Source of the DNA: Ascarosepion bandense
Taxonomy: Eukaryota > Mollusca > Cephalopoda > Sepiida > Sepiidae
Direction: 5' to 3'
Assembly: GCA_037127315.1 (NCBI GenBank)
Contig: JBBBDQ010000914.1
Span: 754,501-818,500 of the forward strand
DNA length: 64,000 nt
Shown: in pieces, positions 43,746 to 55,642 of the stretch
Position numbering within the stretch: the first letter of the stretch is position 1
Layout of the letters: each line of letters opens with the position of its first letter
Position numbers and translations under genes: made by a program
Notes under the pieces: generated by a model
What the model was told of the DNA's origin: nothing
Databases searched by the model: none
The model's input: the letters and a program-made list of their open reading frames with translations, nothing else

Positions 43746-45480
43746 TACAACACAGCGCTGTAAATTTTTCAATATAAACAAATTCACATAAAGATAATTT
43801 TGAATATTGTATTGAAATTTTTAAAAAATCATTACTTAATTAAGATAGCATGTTAAATTCTTCAAAGAATGCCATTGTGTCGAAAGTCTTAAAATATTCA
43901 ATGGAACCGACTCCAAACTTAATGAGGATAAACTTGTATTGTTTGATAATATTCATTCTGGTTAGTTTCTTCATTGCTTTCTTGCGTTTTGTCAGAACAC
44001 TTCTAGCTGGCTACTTTCCTTGCATTAAATTGAACAGAAAACCATAAGACGAATCTTGTTTTTCGTCATCGCAATATTAGAGAAACTTTCATTGTTAGAG
44101 AATTTATTTCCTCCTCTTTAAGGCAGAGATATTGTATTCGGTCGAGTCTGTCTGGCTATTGTCAAAATATTTAAAGTTCTGCTGGATGAATTCAGATGAG
44201 AATTTCAGAGATGATTGGCTTTGAGATTGGCACAAACCGAGTAGATTTTGCCTTCGATCCCGTACGGTATAACGTTTCTGAGTTATTTTTTCGGTTTTAT
44301 TAATAAAATACAATTTCTTCTTTGTAACACCAAAGACTGAATTGCCTCCTTTGTTTCATTTTAACAGTTCATTTAATTTTGTGTGCAGTCATGTTCATTT
44401 TTTGTATTTTTACTCTGGAGAATGGTCAAGTTCATTGCAGTTAGTCTTTCTCATTTTAATATTCATCTCTTGCTAATCGCTGAGATGATGTCGGTATAGC
44501 CTTGGTAGAGGTTTACCTTTGAATGCTGTTTCAAATCATTTAGCTTGATACATTAACGACTAAAGTTTTCATCGGCCAGAATTTTGATAATCTATTTTGA
44601 TAAAAAAAGGTTTGAATTTTATCAAGTACAACGCATTCATCCTAAAAGGATATTACTGAAAGTTTCTGCTAATTTACAAATTTAAGTAACAATGAAAACT
44701 ATATAATATTAGCTGTCTGAGCATCTCACCTTGATTTCAGTTTCACATCCATCAAAAATATTTTTATTGCATACATTCTTGCAGCATGTATTATTTGGAG
44801 AATGTTAATTGTTCTATTTGTAGCCTCTACTCGTCAAAGAAATGTAATGTTGACGTTGAATGTATTAATTATATAAATATGTAATAATGAAGATATATCA
44901 TTTCATAATCCCAAAGGTTATTATTGGACATGGATGTTTGAAGAGTAATGTACCATGTCTTTCCACGTTAGAAATGCTCAGTACATATAGATTCTAAATA
45001 TCACCAGAAGCAGTTTTATTCAATTGTTTTCTGTTTTCAATCTAACGTTTGAAGAAAAAATTGGTTAGATCACTCAGATAAAACAATAACAACGATGAAG
45101 AATCTCATCAAAACTACTAAAATGAATGAATCATGAAAGCTAAACAGAAAAAATAACTGTTAAGGAAAGTTAAAATAGATTGAAGTATATCAATATTGAT
45201 CTGAGAATGGACCAAGATTAGTAAGTAGTTGACAAGAATTTGCGGTAAGATAAGTCATGTTGCAACAGAGAGGTTGAGTTCTCCACAATGAATAGCAAAC
45301 GCCATATGGAAAAAAGCAAGACAATAGAGCAGATATAGGGCTTTACTGATACAATATGAAAGAGATTTTTTAGATACTTTTACAATTTATCAAAATTTTC
45401 ATGTTATTTATATCCATAAAATATGATAATTGTAAGAATCCTTTGAATATAAAACTGTTTTTGCAGTATTCTTACTATTC
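43746..45480. other. Spacer without recognised genes
   Basis: AT-rich. Small frames at 43850-44313 have no motif. Nothing supported in 1.7 kb. Confidence 0.5.
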
Positions 45481-45482
45481 GA

Positions 45483-45610
45483 TCCATAGCTGGGAGTGAA
45501 TAGGTGGATTCATACATTTACCTAACGATATCTGCGCGTGGGTGAACCAAACTGGAATTGAAACACGACTCTTTGTTTAACAATTCCGAATCATTATTCA
45601 TTACACCACA
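45483..45610 (-). repeat. SINE A head, partial
   Basis: The minus strand reads TGGTGTAATGAATAATGATTC (A box region), then TCGTGTTTCAATTCC (B box) and ACCCACGCGCAGATATCG. It is collinear with the heads of SINE A at 50690-50805 and 59425-59530. The SINE body is missing. It lies immediately downstream, on the same strand, of a 5S rRNA pseudogene. Confidence 0.6.
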
Positions 45611-45611
45611 C

Positions 45612-45731
45612 AAGTTTATAGCAACTGGTATTCTCAAGCGGTCATCCATTGAGATACAAATCAAACTCGACGTTGTTTAACTTCGGTGATTGCACGGAAA
45701 CCGATGTATCGACGCGATATAACCTTAAGAC
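45612..45731 (-). pseudogene. 5S rRNA pseudogene, full length (120 bp)
   Basis: The minus strand aligns from end to end with animal 5S rRNA. It begins GTCTTAAGGTTATATCGCG. It keeps the internal control words ATCACCGAAGTTAAACAACG and GATGACCGCTTGAGAATACC. It ends near GCTATAAACTT, for an exact length of 120 bases. Many substitutions (for example in the CGGTT and GGGCC segments) make a working 5S unlikely. No downstream T-run terminator is seen. It abuts a SINE A head, suggesting a composite or a retroposed copy. Confidence 0.8.
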
Positions 45732-47260
45732 TAAACATATTACTACTGAATTACTAATGGAAGGCATGTATGTGGTAGTAGGAGTCACTACTATAGCTCA
45801 AGGAACGGTTAACCATGTCTGGTACAAGGCTAATTCACAATCACAGTCGACATCCTTACAACTTAAAGTTTTATTAGAACTATCAAAAAGTTATCAGAAA
45901 GAATAAATGTACACCTTTTGTATGTTTAGATAGGGATTTATCAATAGAAAAGAATAACATAAATTGGTATAAGTTAAACGTACATGAAAAACAGTCATAA
46001 AGATTTAAGGGTATCAAGAGTTCGCAGTAGTCTTTGCAAGAATGAGTTTATGTGTACGTAGGCAGGATGTATGTATGTATGTATGTATGTATGTATGTAT
46101 GTATGTATGTATGAGCGTTATCTTTGGGTAAGATTTTCCTTGAAGTTATTGCTCACTCTTAAAGGGTTCCATTCGCATATCAAGTATAAAAAGAGACAGA
46201 CGTGTGAACGATGAAGAGGAAGGAGGTGAGAGAGAAAGAGAAATAATAATAATAATGATCGCTTGATGTTTGTCAAGGGACGTGTTAATTACGCTCGTCA
46301 TCTTCTCTCTGACGACAGGCGACTTGCTCGTCTTTTAATTTGTTTGTGGGGATCGAAAGAGTCATTTGGGAATTCACTATTGGATGTGGTTCTGGCCTTT
46401 CCATTGGACAATGAACAAACATAGCGTCGGCTCGCCAAAAGGTTCGCGAAATAATTTGTTTCTGATAATTGAAGATTATTTGAATTTTGTTTTTAGATGT
46501 TTCCTGGTTTTCTAATGGCCGAAAATAATTTTGCATCAAGGTGTGAAATTCACGAGTTTTCTTTTGGATTCGCTTTTGTGTGTGTGCTAAGAAAAGTTTG
46601 TAAATTCGAGTCTTTTTTTATTACTAACAAAATCAATGCGTCAGTACTTAGCATTTGAATTTTAAATCTAGATCTTGTTTTGTTCACTACATGTATTACA
46701 TATTATTTATTTTACTTTGATGAATTTGTATATTTATCAGTTGTGTGTATTTTATCAAAATTTATATTTTATATTAAGAGATAAGATTATAAAATGAGAT
46801 CGAAAATGATATTTATATTCAACGGACTTCCTTTCTCGTAATAGTCTGTAAATTCGTTTCTTTTTTAATATGATCATTTACTGTAGTTAATGTATCGATA
46901 GAAGTGCGTTTGTTGGAGAGCAATTTGATTATAACACGTATTCTCACTTAAAAATTCTGTGCCTGCGGCAGACTCGGTTTTATTTTCTGGGTGTTTTATA
47001 TTATAAATGCCTTTTGCTACAAATTCACTTCATTAGGTTCAGTAACGGAGTCTCGTTTTCAGTTAGGCAGCAATTAAAACAGATACGGTTCAATAACTTT
47101 ACTTCATCCTCACAAATGTAAAAATAAAAGTGTAATAAAACAAAAAAATTATGATTTTTGCCCCAGAAGTACTTCATTAAATATAAAATAGTTTATGCAT
47201 TAGGTATGTCGTGATTGAACAGAGCTTAAAAAGTAGTAAATTCCTGATTTTCACTAGAGA
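45732..47260. other. Spacer with (ATGT)n microsatellite
   Basis: A clean ATGT array lies at about 46067-46113. A relatively GC-balanced stretch with an 84-codon minus frame lies at 46285-46539 without recognised motifs. Otherwise AT-rich. Confidence 0.5.
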
Positions 47261-47264
47261 TAAA

Positions 47265-47620
47265 CACTATTTATAACACTATTTACATTATTTGGACTAT
47301 TGTTCTTATCTTACGTTTACGACGTTTTGGCCATTGTAAGGTCCGAACTTCTTCAGGTACTAGGAATTTCGAATCGAACCTTTCATTACGATCACTGAGG
47401 TAAATCATTTTCATTCGTTGTGTAAAGCCACTTTTGGTCGTTGTGATTTATCTCCCGTTAATTTAACTCTCTAAGTTATTTATTCACCACTGCTGTAGCC
47501 TGGTATTGAACTCACAACATTTCACCTGAAGAAGGCCTGAACATACAGCTCAAAACGTCGTAAGCATGGCAACATAGATGAGGATAATAGTCCAAATTAT
47601 GTAAATAGTGTAAATACTAC
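47265..47620. mobile_element. Foldback element F, complete copy
   Basis: The left arm 47281-47363 (ATTTACATTATTTGGACTAT, TTACGACGTTTTGG, CTTCTTCAGGT) and right arm 47523-47606 (ACCTGAAGAAGGCCTGAAC, AAAACGTCGTAAGCATGG, AATAGTCCAAATTATGTAAAT) are inverted, about 80 bp each, with modest divergence. The central part is about 160 bp and non-coding. Partial copies lie at 13105, 27240 and 39826. Confidence 0.75.
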
Positions 47621-48485
47621 CTCATCTCAGAAGTAGAGACAAATAGATAATGATAAATTGAACAGTATGAGTCTCAGAGAAAATTCTACTTTAGTTTGTT
47701 GGTTCTGACATGTAAAGTTCTATTTAATCGAAACTATTCGAAAGTTGAGAATATTTTTCTTGTAAAATAGCGGCTTAGAATAGATCAACTATTGTGAATG
47801 CAATAGATCGTTGCAAGATGATACCAAATAACCTCCAAGATTTATCCATGCTTTGTAAATAAGAAACCAAAAGAATTTATTGAATTACCTGGTATCCAGG
47901 GTAAATAAATCGAAAGTATCAGGTAGAGATAGCTTCATGGAAAATGCATTGTACAATAGAGATATTGATGGAGGAAAAAGATTAAATAAAAAAATATATA
48001 AAAATGTACATAAAACAAAGAAAACGCGAAAGAGATTACAAAAGGTGTAAGTAATTTATCCTTCAGATAAAGAAAAAGCAAAAGAGGCCAAAACAAACAA
48101 GAATGGTTAAAGTAGAAGTATTTTTTTGATGGAGTCATTTAGAACATTCTGTGTTTACAGCGAAGAAATGTTTTCTTGTCGGTTTTTGCAAGAGGAAACA
48201 GAGACAGAATTTTTTCAAAAGCGTTTGATCGCAGGAAAAAAGAATTCAAAGAGTCGGCACCATTATGTGATGCCAATTAAATGATAAATCTATGAAGAGG
48301 AAGTTTCTTGAGGGCAGAGCGATGAAAACATGGCCCCCAATAAATTAAGAACAGCTTTTTCATCGAAATGTTGGCTTTATTTAATTTAGTTGTCCTTTTA
48401 TTTGATTTTATTCTTTTATTAGAATTTTAGATGCTTTATATACGAAATGCTATCCAAGTGTTCAGGGAATATGGCTACAAAATTT
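47621..48485. other. Spacer without recognised genes
   Basis: AT-rich, nothing supported. Confidence 0.5.
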
Positions 48486-48489
48486 CATT

Positions 48490-49165
48490 TCGGATTGAAT
48501 CAGTTTCCCATAGGCATAACGTGGCCTCTCTCTGCTCATTCTACAAATCGTTTCGTTAGAATTATTCTGATAATTTCCTCTCGTTGATATCGCAATTATC
48601 TAAATTTTAGCGTTATACTAGATTGTCAATTAGGTCTCAAAAATTTATCGTTGAAAATGATAGATATAACCGTTAATTCTATTCTTGTTATTTTCTCTAT
48701 TGCATTCTTGGAACGAGAAATCGAGGAGGCGAGTTCGAATTCTAGTTGAATTCCTTGCATTCACTTATGTGCAAATAGCCTTAAGAAAGGTATTAATCCA
48801 TAGCTTCTCTCCAGTTATGTGTTAAATAACAAGACAGATTGGGTTCTATAGCCTTGGCTGGCAACCAGTCTACCGCAGAAAGTAATGGCAACCTACTGCG
48901 AGATAGTCTTCTGCATAGTCAGTCATGTCTGGAAAGACACATGGTCACACAAGTGAGTATAACGTATAGTAATTAACTGACTGATTGTCTTTCCATTTTA
49001 TTATAATCTTCAAGAATTTAAAGGCACTGTAAATCGTCGTCATCCTTCTCTTTGACTCCTGTTCTTTTTATCTTATTTTCTCCTCAGTAACATTTTCTCA
49101 ATTTTCTTTACTCACAGTTACTTCTTTTATCTCCTTGCTTAGGGTAAAATTATTAAAAACAATAA
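48490..49165 (+). pseudogene. LINE J tail relic, copy 3, split by SINE A
   Basis: The plus frame left of the SINE reads SFPIGIT... and, in the correct frame, SLSHRHNVASLCSFYKSF and TRLSIRSQ. These match the J tail (SRLQPLSHRR, VASLSLFYKYFHG). Right of the SINE it continues as FYYNLQEFKGTVNRR and a 3' UTR with CTTGCTTAGGGTAAAATTATTAAA, parallel to 59830-60005. The part between is replaced by SINE A (48690-48990). Confidence 0.6.
48690..48990 (+). repeat. SINE A, copy 1
   Basis: A tRNA-derived head with B box GAGTTCGAATTC (about 48730-48741). The body has TTCACTTATGTGCAAATAG, GGGTTCTATAGCC, TGGCAACCAGTCTAC, AGTAATGGCAACCTACTGCG and AGTCAGTCATGTCTGG. The tail is ACTGACTGATT. Collinear with 59425-59735 and inverted with 50520-50805. 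Confidence 0.75.
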
Positions 49166-50133
49166 TTTCCCAAATGTACAGTTTCTTTTAACGCCCCCTA
49201 AACGTTTTCTGTACTGGTGGCTTCAATGTCTCAAACACAGAGGATACAGACAAATTTAAGTATTATTTACGATTTTCTTTGGCATTCATATGTCACGAAT
49301 TTTATCATGGCGTCTCTATTTATTTCTTGGAATTTGAACACACAAAATAAATTTAGTCTCAACTTAAAGTTTTATTTTCCAAAGTGTACAACATAAGAAA
49401 CTGGAAAAATGTCCTTACAAATAAAATGCTTTCGGATCATATGCAGAAAGGTTGATATTTCTTCATATTTCCTGGAAACCAAGAGGAAATAAAACAAACA
49501 AGAAAATTAAACTGATATTTGATATCGTATACTGCAAGTATCGTTGTGTTGACGAAATCTATCTATCAACGGTCATGTTATTAATATGTTCTCTAATACT
49601 GTACTGGCCATACTTTTTTCTTCAGAAGGGCCAGTTATTCTTAACAAGGATTTCTGTAATTCAGTAACCAATATTGAGATTTTGGACAGAAATACCCGGA
49701 CTGTGGAAATTGTTCTAAGAAAAATCATTTTTGCGTTTCATAAACTCTTTCTGATTTGTGGCGTTGCTTTGTCCTATCGACATTGGCCACCAGATGATGG
49801 CTCCACCGATGATATATGTGGTGAACTGAAATATATATGCAATATAAAATGTATGCTTAGAAAGAAAAAATTGCAGTAGATATTTAAACTTAAATTTCAT
49901 TCGAACCTATAAGTCAAATGATGTAAATGAAATAAAAATCATTTTAATCATTTGTGTGTTTTAGCGTTAAATTTAAATGTTCTTTTCTAATGAGGTGTTC
50001 TATCATATATTTATATCTGAAACTGGCATTACTTGAAAGGAAAGAAGGAAAACAATATAAGAAACGGCCTGAAAGAAATCGTTCCATGGACGATAATGAA
50101 ATATGATATGCGAAAATAGCAATTTGATGATAG

Positions 50134-50135
<2 letters not shown>
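49166..50135. other. Spacer without recognised genes
   Basis: Frames at 49452-49879 (71 and 97 codons) carry no motif I recognise. AT-rich. Confidence 0.45.
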
Positions 50136-50136
<1 letters not shown>

Positions 50137-50199
<63 letters not shown>

Positions 50200-50207
50200 C
50201 GCGTGTG
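50137..50207. repeat. (TA)n(TG)n microsatellite
   Basis: A TA run then TG units ending in GCACGCGTGTGTG. Confidence 0.96.
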
Positions 50208-50307
50208 TGTGAACGTGTGAACTACGGAGCATCATACCTCGTTCTTAATACCAAGACGATAGCAAACGATTTCATGATGAAATAAATATCTTCTCCCATT
50301 CGTTAAA

Positions 50308-50309
<2 letters not shown>

Positions 50310-50354
<45 letters not shown>
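50310..50354. repeat. (AG)n microsatellite
   Basis: A pure AG run of 45 bases. Confidence 0.97.
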
Positions 50355-50356
<2 letters not shown>

Positions 50357-50519
50357 AAGTGAGTCTATGTGTGAACAGATTATGTATATGTATGAATATG
50401 TGTCTTTGAAAGTGGGTAAAAATTATAATGTGCGTGTAATTGTGCGTGTGTGCGGGCATATGTATAGATTAGCAGTAAAATGTCAGTTCTGAATCACACC
50501 GATTAAATAGATATTTTAA

Positions 50520-50805
50520 TAAATGAATCAGTCAGTCAGTTACTTGCCATACATGTTCGGGCGATCATATCTTGAAAGAGACATGAATGACTGGGCAGAA
50601 TATTTTACCGTAATTAGTTTTCATTACATTCTACGGTAGACTGGTTGCCAGTCAAGGCTCTAGAACCCAATCTGTCCTGTTATTTAACCCATAGATGGAG
50701 GGAAAAGACGGATTATTATATTTCCTAATAGTATTTGCGCGTAAGTGAAATTCCCACTCGGCTCTCGCATTTCTCATTCCGAGACGATATTCATTACAAC
50801 TCAAC
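50520..50805 (-). repeat. SINE A, copy 2 (inverted)
   Basis: Reverse complement of the SINE A at 48690: AATCAGTCAGTCAGTTACTT (tail), GGTAGACTGGTTGCCAGTC, TCTAGAACCCAATCTGTC, GTATTTGCGCGTAAGTG and CATTTCTCATTCCGAGACG (head). About 1.5 kb from the plus-strand copy, so the two could form a long inverted pair in a transcript. Confidence 0.75.
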
Positions 50806-51585
50806 GTACATCTTAAATGAACAATCTTCGAGAAATATAAATAGTGTCATTTTCAGTTTACACACCAAACGAATTCAGACTTTCTTTCTAAAAGTATAGC
50901 GGGAACTAATCTATTTTATACTTCTGCTCACACTTGAGTATTTCATATTATTTTGCAATGCCCTCTTCTGTAGTTTCAATTATTCCTTGGCTCACCATTT
51001 GTCTTTTCAACACAATAGTTTAAAACGTTAATACTGTCTCTTTCAGATGCCTGAATAATCATCGGTGGCTAATAGAAACGGTGGTCTTTACAAACAAATT
51101 GTCAGAGGAGTTGTTTTCAATATGCCATAAGAGAGGGATGGCGTAATAAAGGCAGGATTGAAAATTATTTATATAGTAAACACATTTAAAATTTACTTAA
51201 AACACTGCTTGTTTTTCTTTATTTTTTTAATCACTTCCCTTACATCCAATGTTGTCATCAATACTCCATCTAACAATTCATCCAGCAGAACGTGAAATGT
51301 CCTCAGATAATTAGTATGGAACTAAATTCTCGCATTAATTAAATATCAACTCACATAATAAATATAAAAATTGTAATTCCATTTTCGATCCATCGTTTTT
51401 TAGAAAGTACAAGATATCCTAAATTGGAAGATGCTGTCAAACCTAAAATCAAAACCAAAATAAAAAGTATACAATTTATTCCAAAGATCACAAAAACATG
51501 TAAATATTAAAAGTGAGCCTGGAAATCTTCAACTAAGTATAATGATCATCTTTTTCCTTTTGTGTTCTAGGGAAAAATTTTAAAA
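50806..51585. other. Spacer without recognised genes
   Basis: AT-rich; nothing supported. Confidence 0.5.
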
Positions 51586-51590
51586 TTAAT

Positions 51591-51800
51591 AAACAGGGTG
51601 ATTTAATAAACTAGAAAGTGTCTGAAAATTTCCTAAAAGATTGATATTCTTTTCTATTAGGCACCTGATATTTGTTATGATGGTTTCCAAAGCATAGCTT
51701 AGATGGGGTACACGACCAAATGTTTTCGGCACCGAATGAGCACTGGATTCTCTATTCAGTAGTAATTGATCGAGAGAGACAAACTGGTTAACCATTACAA
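51591..51800 (-). mobile_element. mariner-like terminal remnant
   Basis: The plus-strand word CAGGGTGATTTAATAAACT, read inward from the left, resembles a common mariner-type terminal repeat whose complement ends ATCACCCTG. A 69-codon minus frame (51586-51795) starts with MVNQFVSLDQ, which resembles N-terminal ends of mariner-like transposases, but the rest has no motif. The opposite terminus was not found. Confidence 0.3.
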
Positions 51801-52189
51801 TACATCAAAGTTCCTCACTTGAAAATTGTTATAGGCGTAACAGACAGCTTATTCTCCATTTTGTTTTATTTATCTTGCAAAAACGGGATTAATTCAAAGA
51901 TTTTCTTTTTCGCTTTATAATCTAATGAAGAAAAGATACCCGCTGATTTTAGTTACTTTTATCATAGAGACAGTTATCTATGTGATAATCTGAGATATGT
52001 AACTTCATCATCCAACAAAACTTTATTACTCTAATTCTTTAGGAGAGCGTACATTTTTACATGTGTAATTTAATTGAATATTCAAATTTCAGTTATTTTA
52101 AAAGTCTGTAGTAATACATGTTCCTAACAAATGCCTTGTATTTTCTTTCCTTCTGAGACACATTATTTGTTTGTATTATAGTTTTTTGT

Positions 52190-52580
52190 AAATTCAAAAG
52201 AGTTGTTAGGCCACGGAAAGCGCTTATCTCCCTTTGGTTGTGCTAAGTCCCGTGAGTAACATGAGAGCCGCTTCATGACGTCACTCAATACAGTGACCCA
52301 AGCATTAGTCATTTTTCAATTCGTGGGTAGCAACCAAACAAAAATGTTGTTTTTTTACCGGCTGGGCCTAGGATGAGGCTAAATCTGCCTCCTACTGCAG
52401 CTTGCAGGTATATCTTGCTGGGATATAGATGAATCCTCCCGTATCCTGTCAGACATAGCTGGATTATGCCGTATCGCCATTTAGCGAGGCTACTATACTA
52501 GAAACGGAGGAATCCTAACAGTACTTGCATGGTTGCTTCTGCGTAGATCACCGGACTCAACCCCTGTCTGGCCAAATCGT
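52190..52580. other. Unclassified GC-richer block
   Basis: Composition rises compared with the flanks. Words such as CCTCCTACTGCAGCTTGCAGG and GGGATATAGATGAATCCTCCC occur, but no ORF, tRNA-like head or partner copy in the window was found. Probably an old repeat of unknown type. Confidence 0.3.
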
Positions 52581-52759
52581 TCTTCTTTTATCGATTGTAA
52601 ACTCCTCCTTTTTATAAGCTTAATTTGGAATTAAAAAAATCATAGTTCCCAGTTTACACTCGCACCTGATCAAAATATTTAGCTCAAGACCGATAAGAGA
52701 TAGTTACACATGTGTGCAAATTAAATGAAACAAAACGAATAATGTCTTCCTATGATATT

Positions 52760-52999
52760 TCACACTTTCCATGATGGCGTACACGTCGTCTTTTTGCTTT
52801 GTTTTTCTCTTCTGACCGTATTTGATTTTACGATTTTACTAATGACTCCAGTTTGTTTATTTGCCTTGATGACACGACTGATAGTTAAAAGGCTGACACC
52901 AAAAATATAGGTAATTTCTTTGTGAGGCTTGACAGTGTGTTCGCACAATGTTAACATTTTTGTTCGTTTCCTTGGAGTAAGGCAATGGCTGTAGGACAA
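52760..52999 (-). pseudogene. Tc1-like transposase N-terminal fragment
   Basis: The minus frame of 79 codons reads LTPRKRTKMLTLCEHTVKPH, KEITYIFGVSLLTISRVIKA, NKQTGVISK and RREKQSKKTT. This matches the N-terminal paired-type helix-turn-helix of Tc1 transposases: LTPRKRAKI, REIA--VGVS--TV-RV-K, TGSVSPKRKGKCGRKRKTT. The catalytic DDE half is not present downstream (52400-52760). The frame ends soon after the basic linker, so this is a truncated relic. Confidence 0.7.
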
Positions 53000-55035
53000 C
53001 TAATAAGATGACGCAATATTTCTCAACAATAAACAAATTTCATCATACGCTCTGAAAATAGATTCATATATCAGCTCACCACTGCAACTTAATCTGGGGA
53101 AAAATAGAAATCGATTACACTCTGTCAATCCAGTGTGTCTAAAACTGACTGTATATTGAAAGAAATTAATTTCAAGCAGTTGTTTTAATTCATTTGTACA
53201 ATAGTGAATGATTGTTAATTTCAAATGTTCTGAGCTGTCTTACACAGTTAAAGAGGGATCCTGCCACTGTCGAAACATTTACTGTGCATAATAGTGTATC
53301 GCTACACTTGTCATCCAGGATCGAATCACGAGTGATCTAGTTAAATATACAAATGTATTGTATCTAACAGTAGCTCGATCATCTCTAAAGAAAAACAGAT
53401 TTCGATGACTTCATTGCTATAAACTGTTACTAATTCAAGAATCTATGCAGGTAATGTAAAATATTTAAATCGATTTTTAAATTGAGGAAGAGAATAACAA
53501 ACTGTGAGACAAGGAACATGAAAGGACATACAGCTTCTGAAACTTGAGGAAACTTGAAAGCCTAATTTCTCTTAAAAAAATTAAAGAAATGGTAATTATT
53601 ATATTAGCCGTTTCCTTATAAGCAAACATTTGATGTTCCTTAGCCGAGCAGTCAATAATATTTTCCGGTGAAATATATAAAATCTTTCTATTGAAAACAA
53701 ATTGAGGAAAACTGGTTTCTAAAGTCCAGAAACTGATATCGATTTTCGTGTCATAGTGTGGGACATCGATATCTTGATTATATCATTATTTTCTTTTAAA
53801 GTTTTATGTGATATCTATTTTAGATGTGGCTGCTGTTGAAAGTTATCCGATAATGTGATTTTTATTTGTATAGATATTTGTTTGCGATCTATAGTGTCAC
53901 CTCAAAAAAGGATAACAACCGTTACATGTTCTTCGTTCGAAGTGATCCGAGAAAGAGGTTTTGTATATTTTCGAATGTTTTTGACCCCATGCATGGTATC
54001 CATATGAATGTCTTGAACTGACGAGTTTAAATCTATGACATAAGTTCTTAAATTAATATTTTGGTTTTGTAGCAATTAACCGTTTTTGATAAAACTTTAC
54101 ATAGCGCAGTTTAGTCTATGTTCATTTTCCTTCACAAAATTTGTTATAATAATTAATAAACCAAGGTATTTTAACTGTTTAAAATTTAATAATTCCACAT
54201 GCATAAATTTTAATTGCACGATATATACGTTCACAATTTTCATACATGGTCCAGATCTTACATTTTGGTTTATATTGATTTCTATTTTTTCCAGCACCTG
54301 GTAAAAGATGCTGATTTTTATTCAAGAATATTCTTTTCCCAAATATATATACATTATTTACATAGCACCTACCCCATCAGTGCATTGGCCGAGGGAGGGA
54401 AATCAGGAAAGCTGTTGATGATGTGGTATAGGAAACTTAAATTATAATCTCTTCACATGTGTGCTTTTATATGCGTAGAAAAAGGTCTAGGAAAGATATT
54501 AAATAGTATGGCTTCTATTCCACCCTTATATTACGTCTTATGAGATTTAAAATGTTTAGGTATTTGTATATTCAACAGACAATTTTGACCAATATATCTT
54601 TCTACTAGGGCTGGACATCGAGTAGAGTCAGAGTTTAGTAGACGGTTCTCTAATGTAGAAGAAGAGGAAGTTTGTATCAATATTGTAATATACTTTTAGG
54701 CGTCCAACATAGCAATTTAAGATTTTCTTTTAGAATGGCAAGTAACTTCCTAGAGTTGTGCGTAAATCTATACATAAGGAGAATCAACCGGTTACGTTAC
54801 CGTGGTCTCTAACTTCTCGGCGTCAGGTGATTTGTTTTGCAAATCGGCTGACGCAGAATAGGTTGAAACCCTACCTAAATATCTAAATTTTCTACATGTT
54901 GAATCTTCAGCTTCCTTCAGACATTTATTGAGTCCTTTCTAATACAAATACTTACTGGTCTAATTAAATTAAAATCTGACATATATCTGGCCTGCATAAT
55001 GATAATGTGCACGCTAAAAAGTCTGCCTCCTTCTA
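53000..55035. other. Spacer, AT-rich
   Basis: No gene recognised in 2 kb. A minus-strand GTGATTCGATCCTGG near 53318-53332 resembles a B box, but no A box accompanies it convincingly. Overlapping frames at 54086-54447 show no motif. Confidence 0.45.
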
Positions 55036-55215
55036 CCGAGCGCCCATAGCTCAGAGATAGAATCGCCGACTGACGCCAATTCAGTCGGGTTTCAATCCTG
55101 GGTAAAAAGCAATCGAATGTCAAACCGTACTGATGAGCTGTGATACAGCGAAACAGATCTCTCTGCGGATGAAATTGTGTTGAAATTTGTGGCATAACGT
55201 GATGTTTAACCAAAA
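55036..55215 (+). repeat. SINE C with tRNA-like head, best copy
   Basis: The head (about 55040-55103) reads GCGCCCATAGCTCAGAGATAG (A box region). A clear anticodon-arm stem, CGACT with AGTCG, encloses an enlarged 11-base loop. The B box region is GGGTTTCAATCC, followed by a TGGGT that can pair with CCCA of the acceptor side. The body (GCAATCGAATGTCAAACCG, GATACAGCGAAACAGATC, TCTGCGGATGAAATTGTG) is collinear with the minus-strand copies at 22170, 22400 and 26443. The oversized loop and degraded acceptor argue against a functional tRNA gene. A (TAA)n run follows at 55270-55313. Confidence 0.75.
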
Positions 55216-55276
55216 AGATAACTTAAGATAGAACGGAGACCAAGGTATCAACCCATAAATATTTTACCGTTCAGGA

Positions 55277-55312
<36 letters not shown>

Positions 55313-55642
55313 CTATTATATTCTTAGTCAAATGTGAGCGGACACAGTCGTAATTATTATTAATAGTAGTAGTAGCAATAGTAGTATCAGCAAGAGTAGA
55401 AAGAAGGTAGGTGATGGAATAACACAATCATCAGCAACAGTTGTTGGATTAAAACATATCACCATTTATTTATGTAATAGTTATAGTTATGTGGTATTAA
55501 TGTCACTGTTGTCATCAGTATAAATTGTTTAATTTGTAGAAACTCTTAGTGTGCGCATCTTCAATATAGAGATCTTTATTAAAATTAAAATATTTCGGAA
55601 TCTCTACCACTTTTCTATATATCATTATTATTAATACGTAAT

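Noticed and set aside
45612..45731. Functional 5S rRNA gene
   Set aside because: Full length, but many substitutions in conserved segments and no T-run terminator; it adjoins a SINE head.
46285..46539. 84-codon minus-strand ORF in a GC-balanced stretch as a possible host exon
   Set aside because: No recognised domain and no convincing splice acceptor at the start of the conserved-looking part; kept only as a spacer note.
49586..49879. 97-codon plus-strand ORF as a possible gene
   Set aside because: No motif, AT-driven composition, overlapping open frames on both strands.
53310..53345. B-box-like GTGATTCGATCCTGG on the minus strand as a SINE head
   Set aside because: No A box at suitable distance and no second copy of the segment in the window.
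55040..55103. Functional tRNA gene
   Set aside because: Anticodon loop is 11 bases, the acceptor stem is incomplete, and the sequence is the head of a multicopy SINE.
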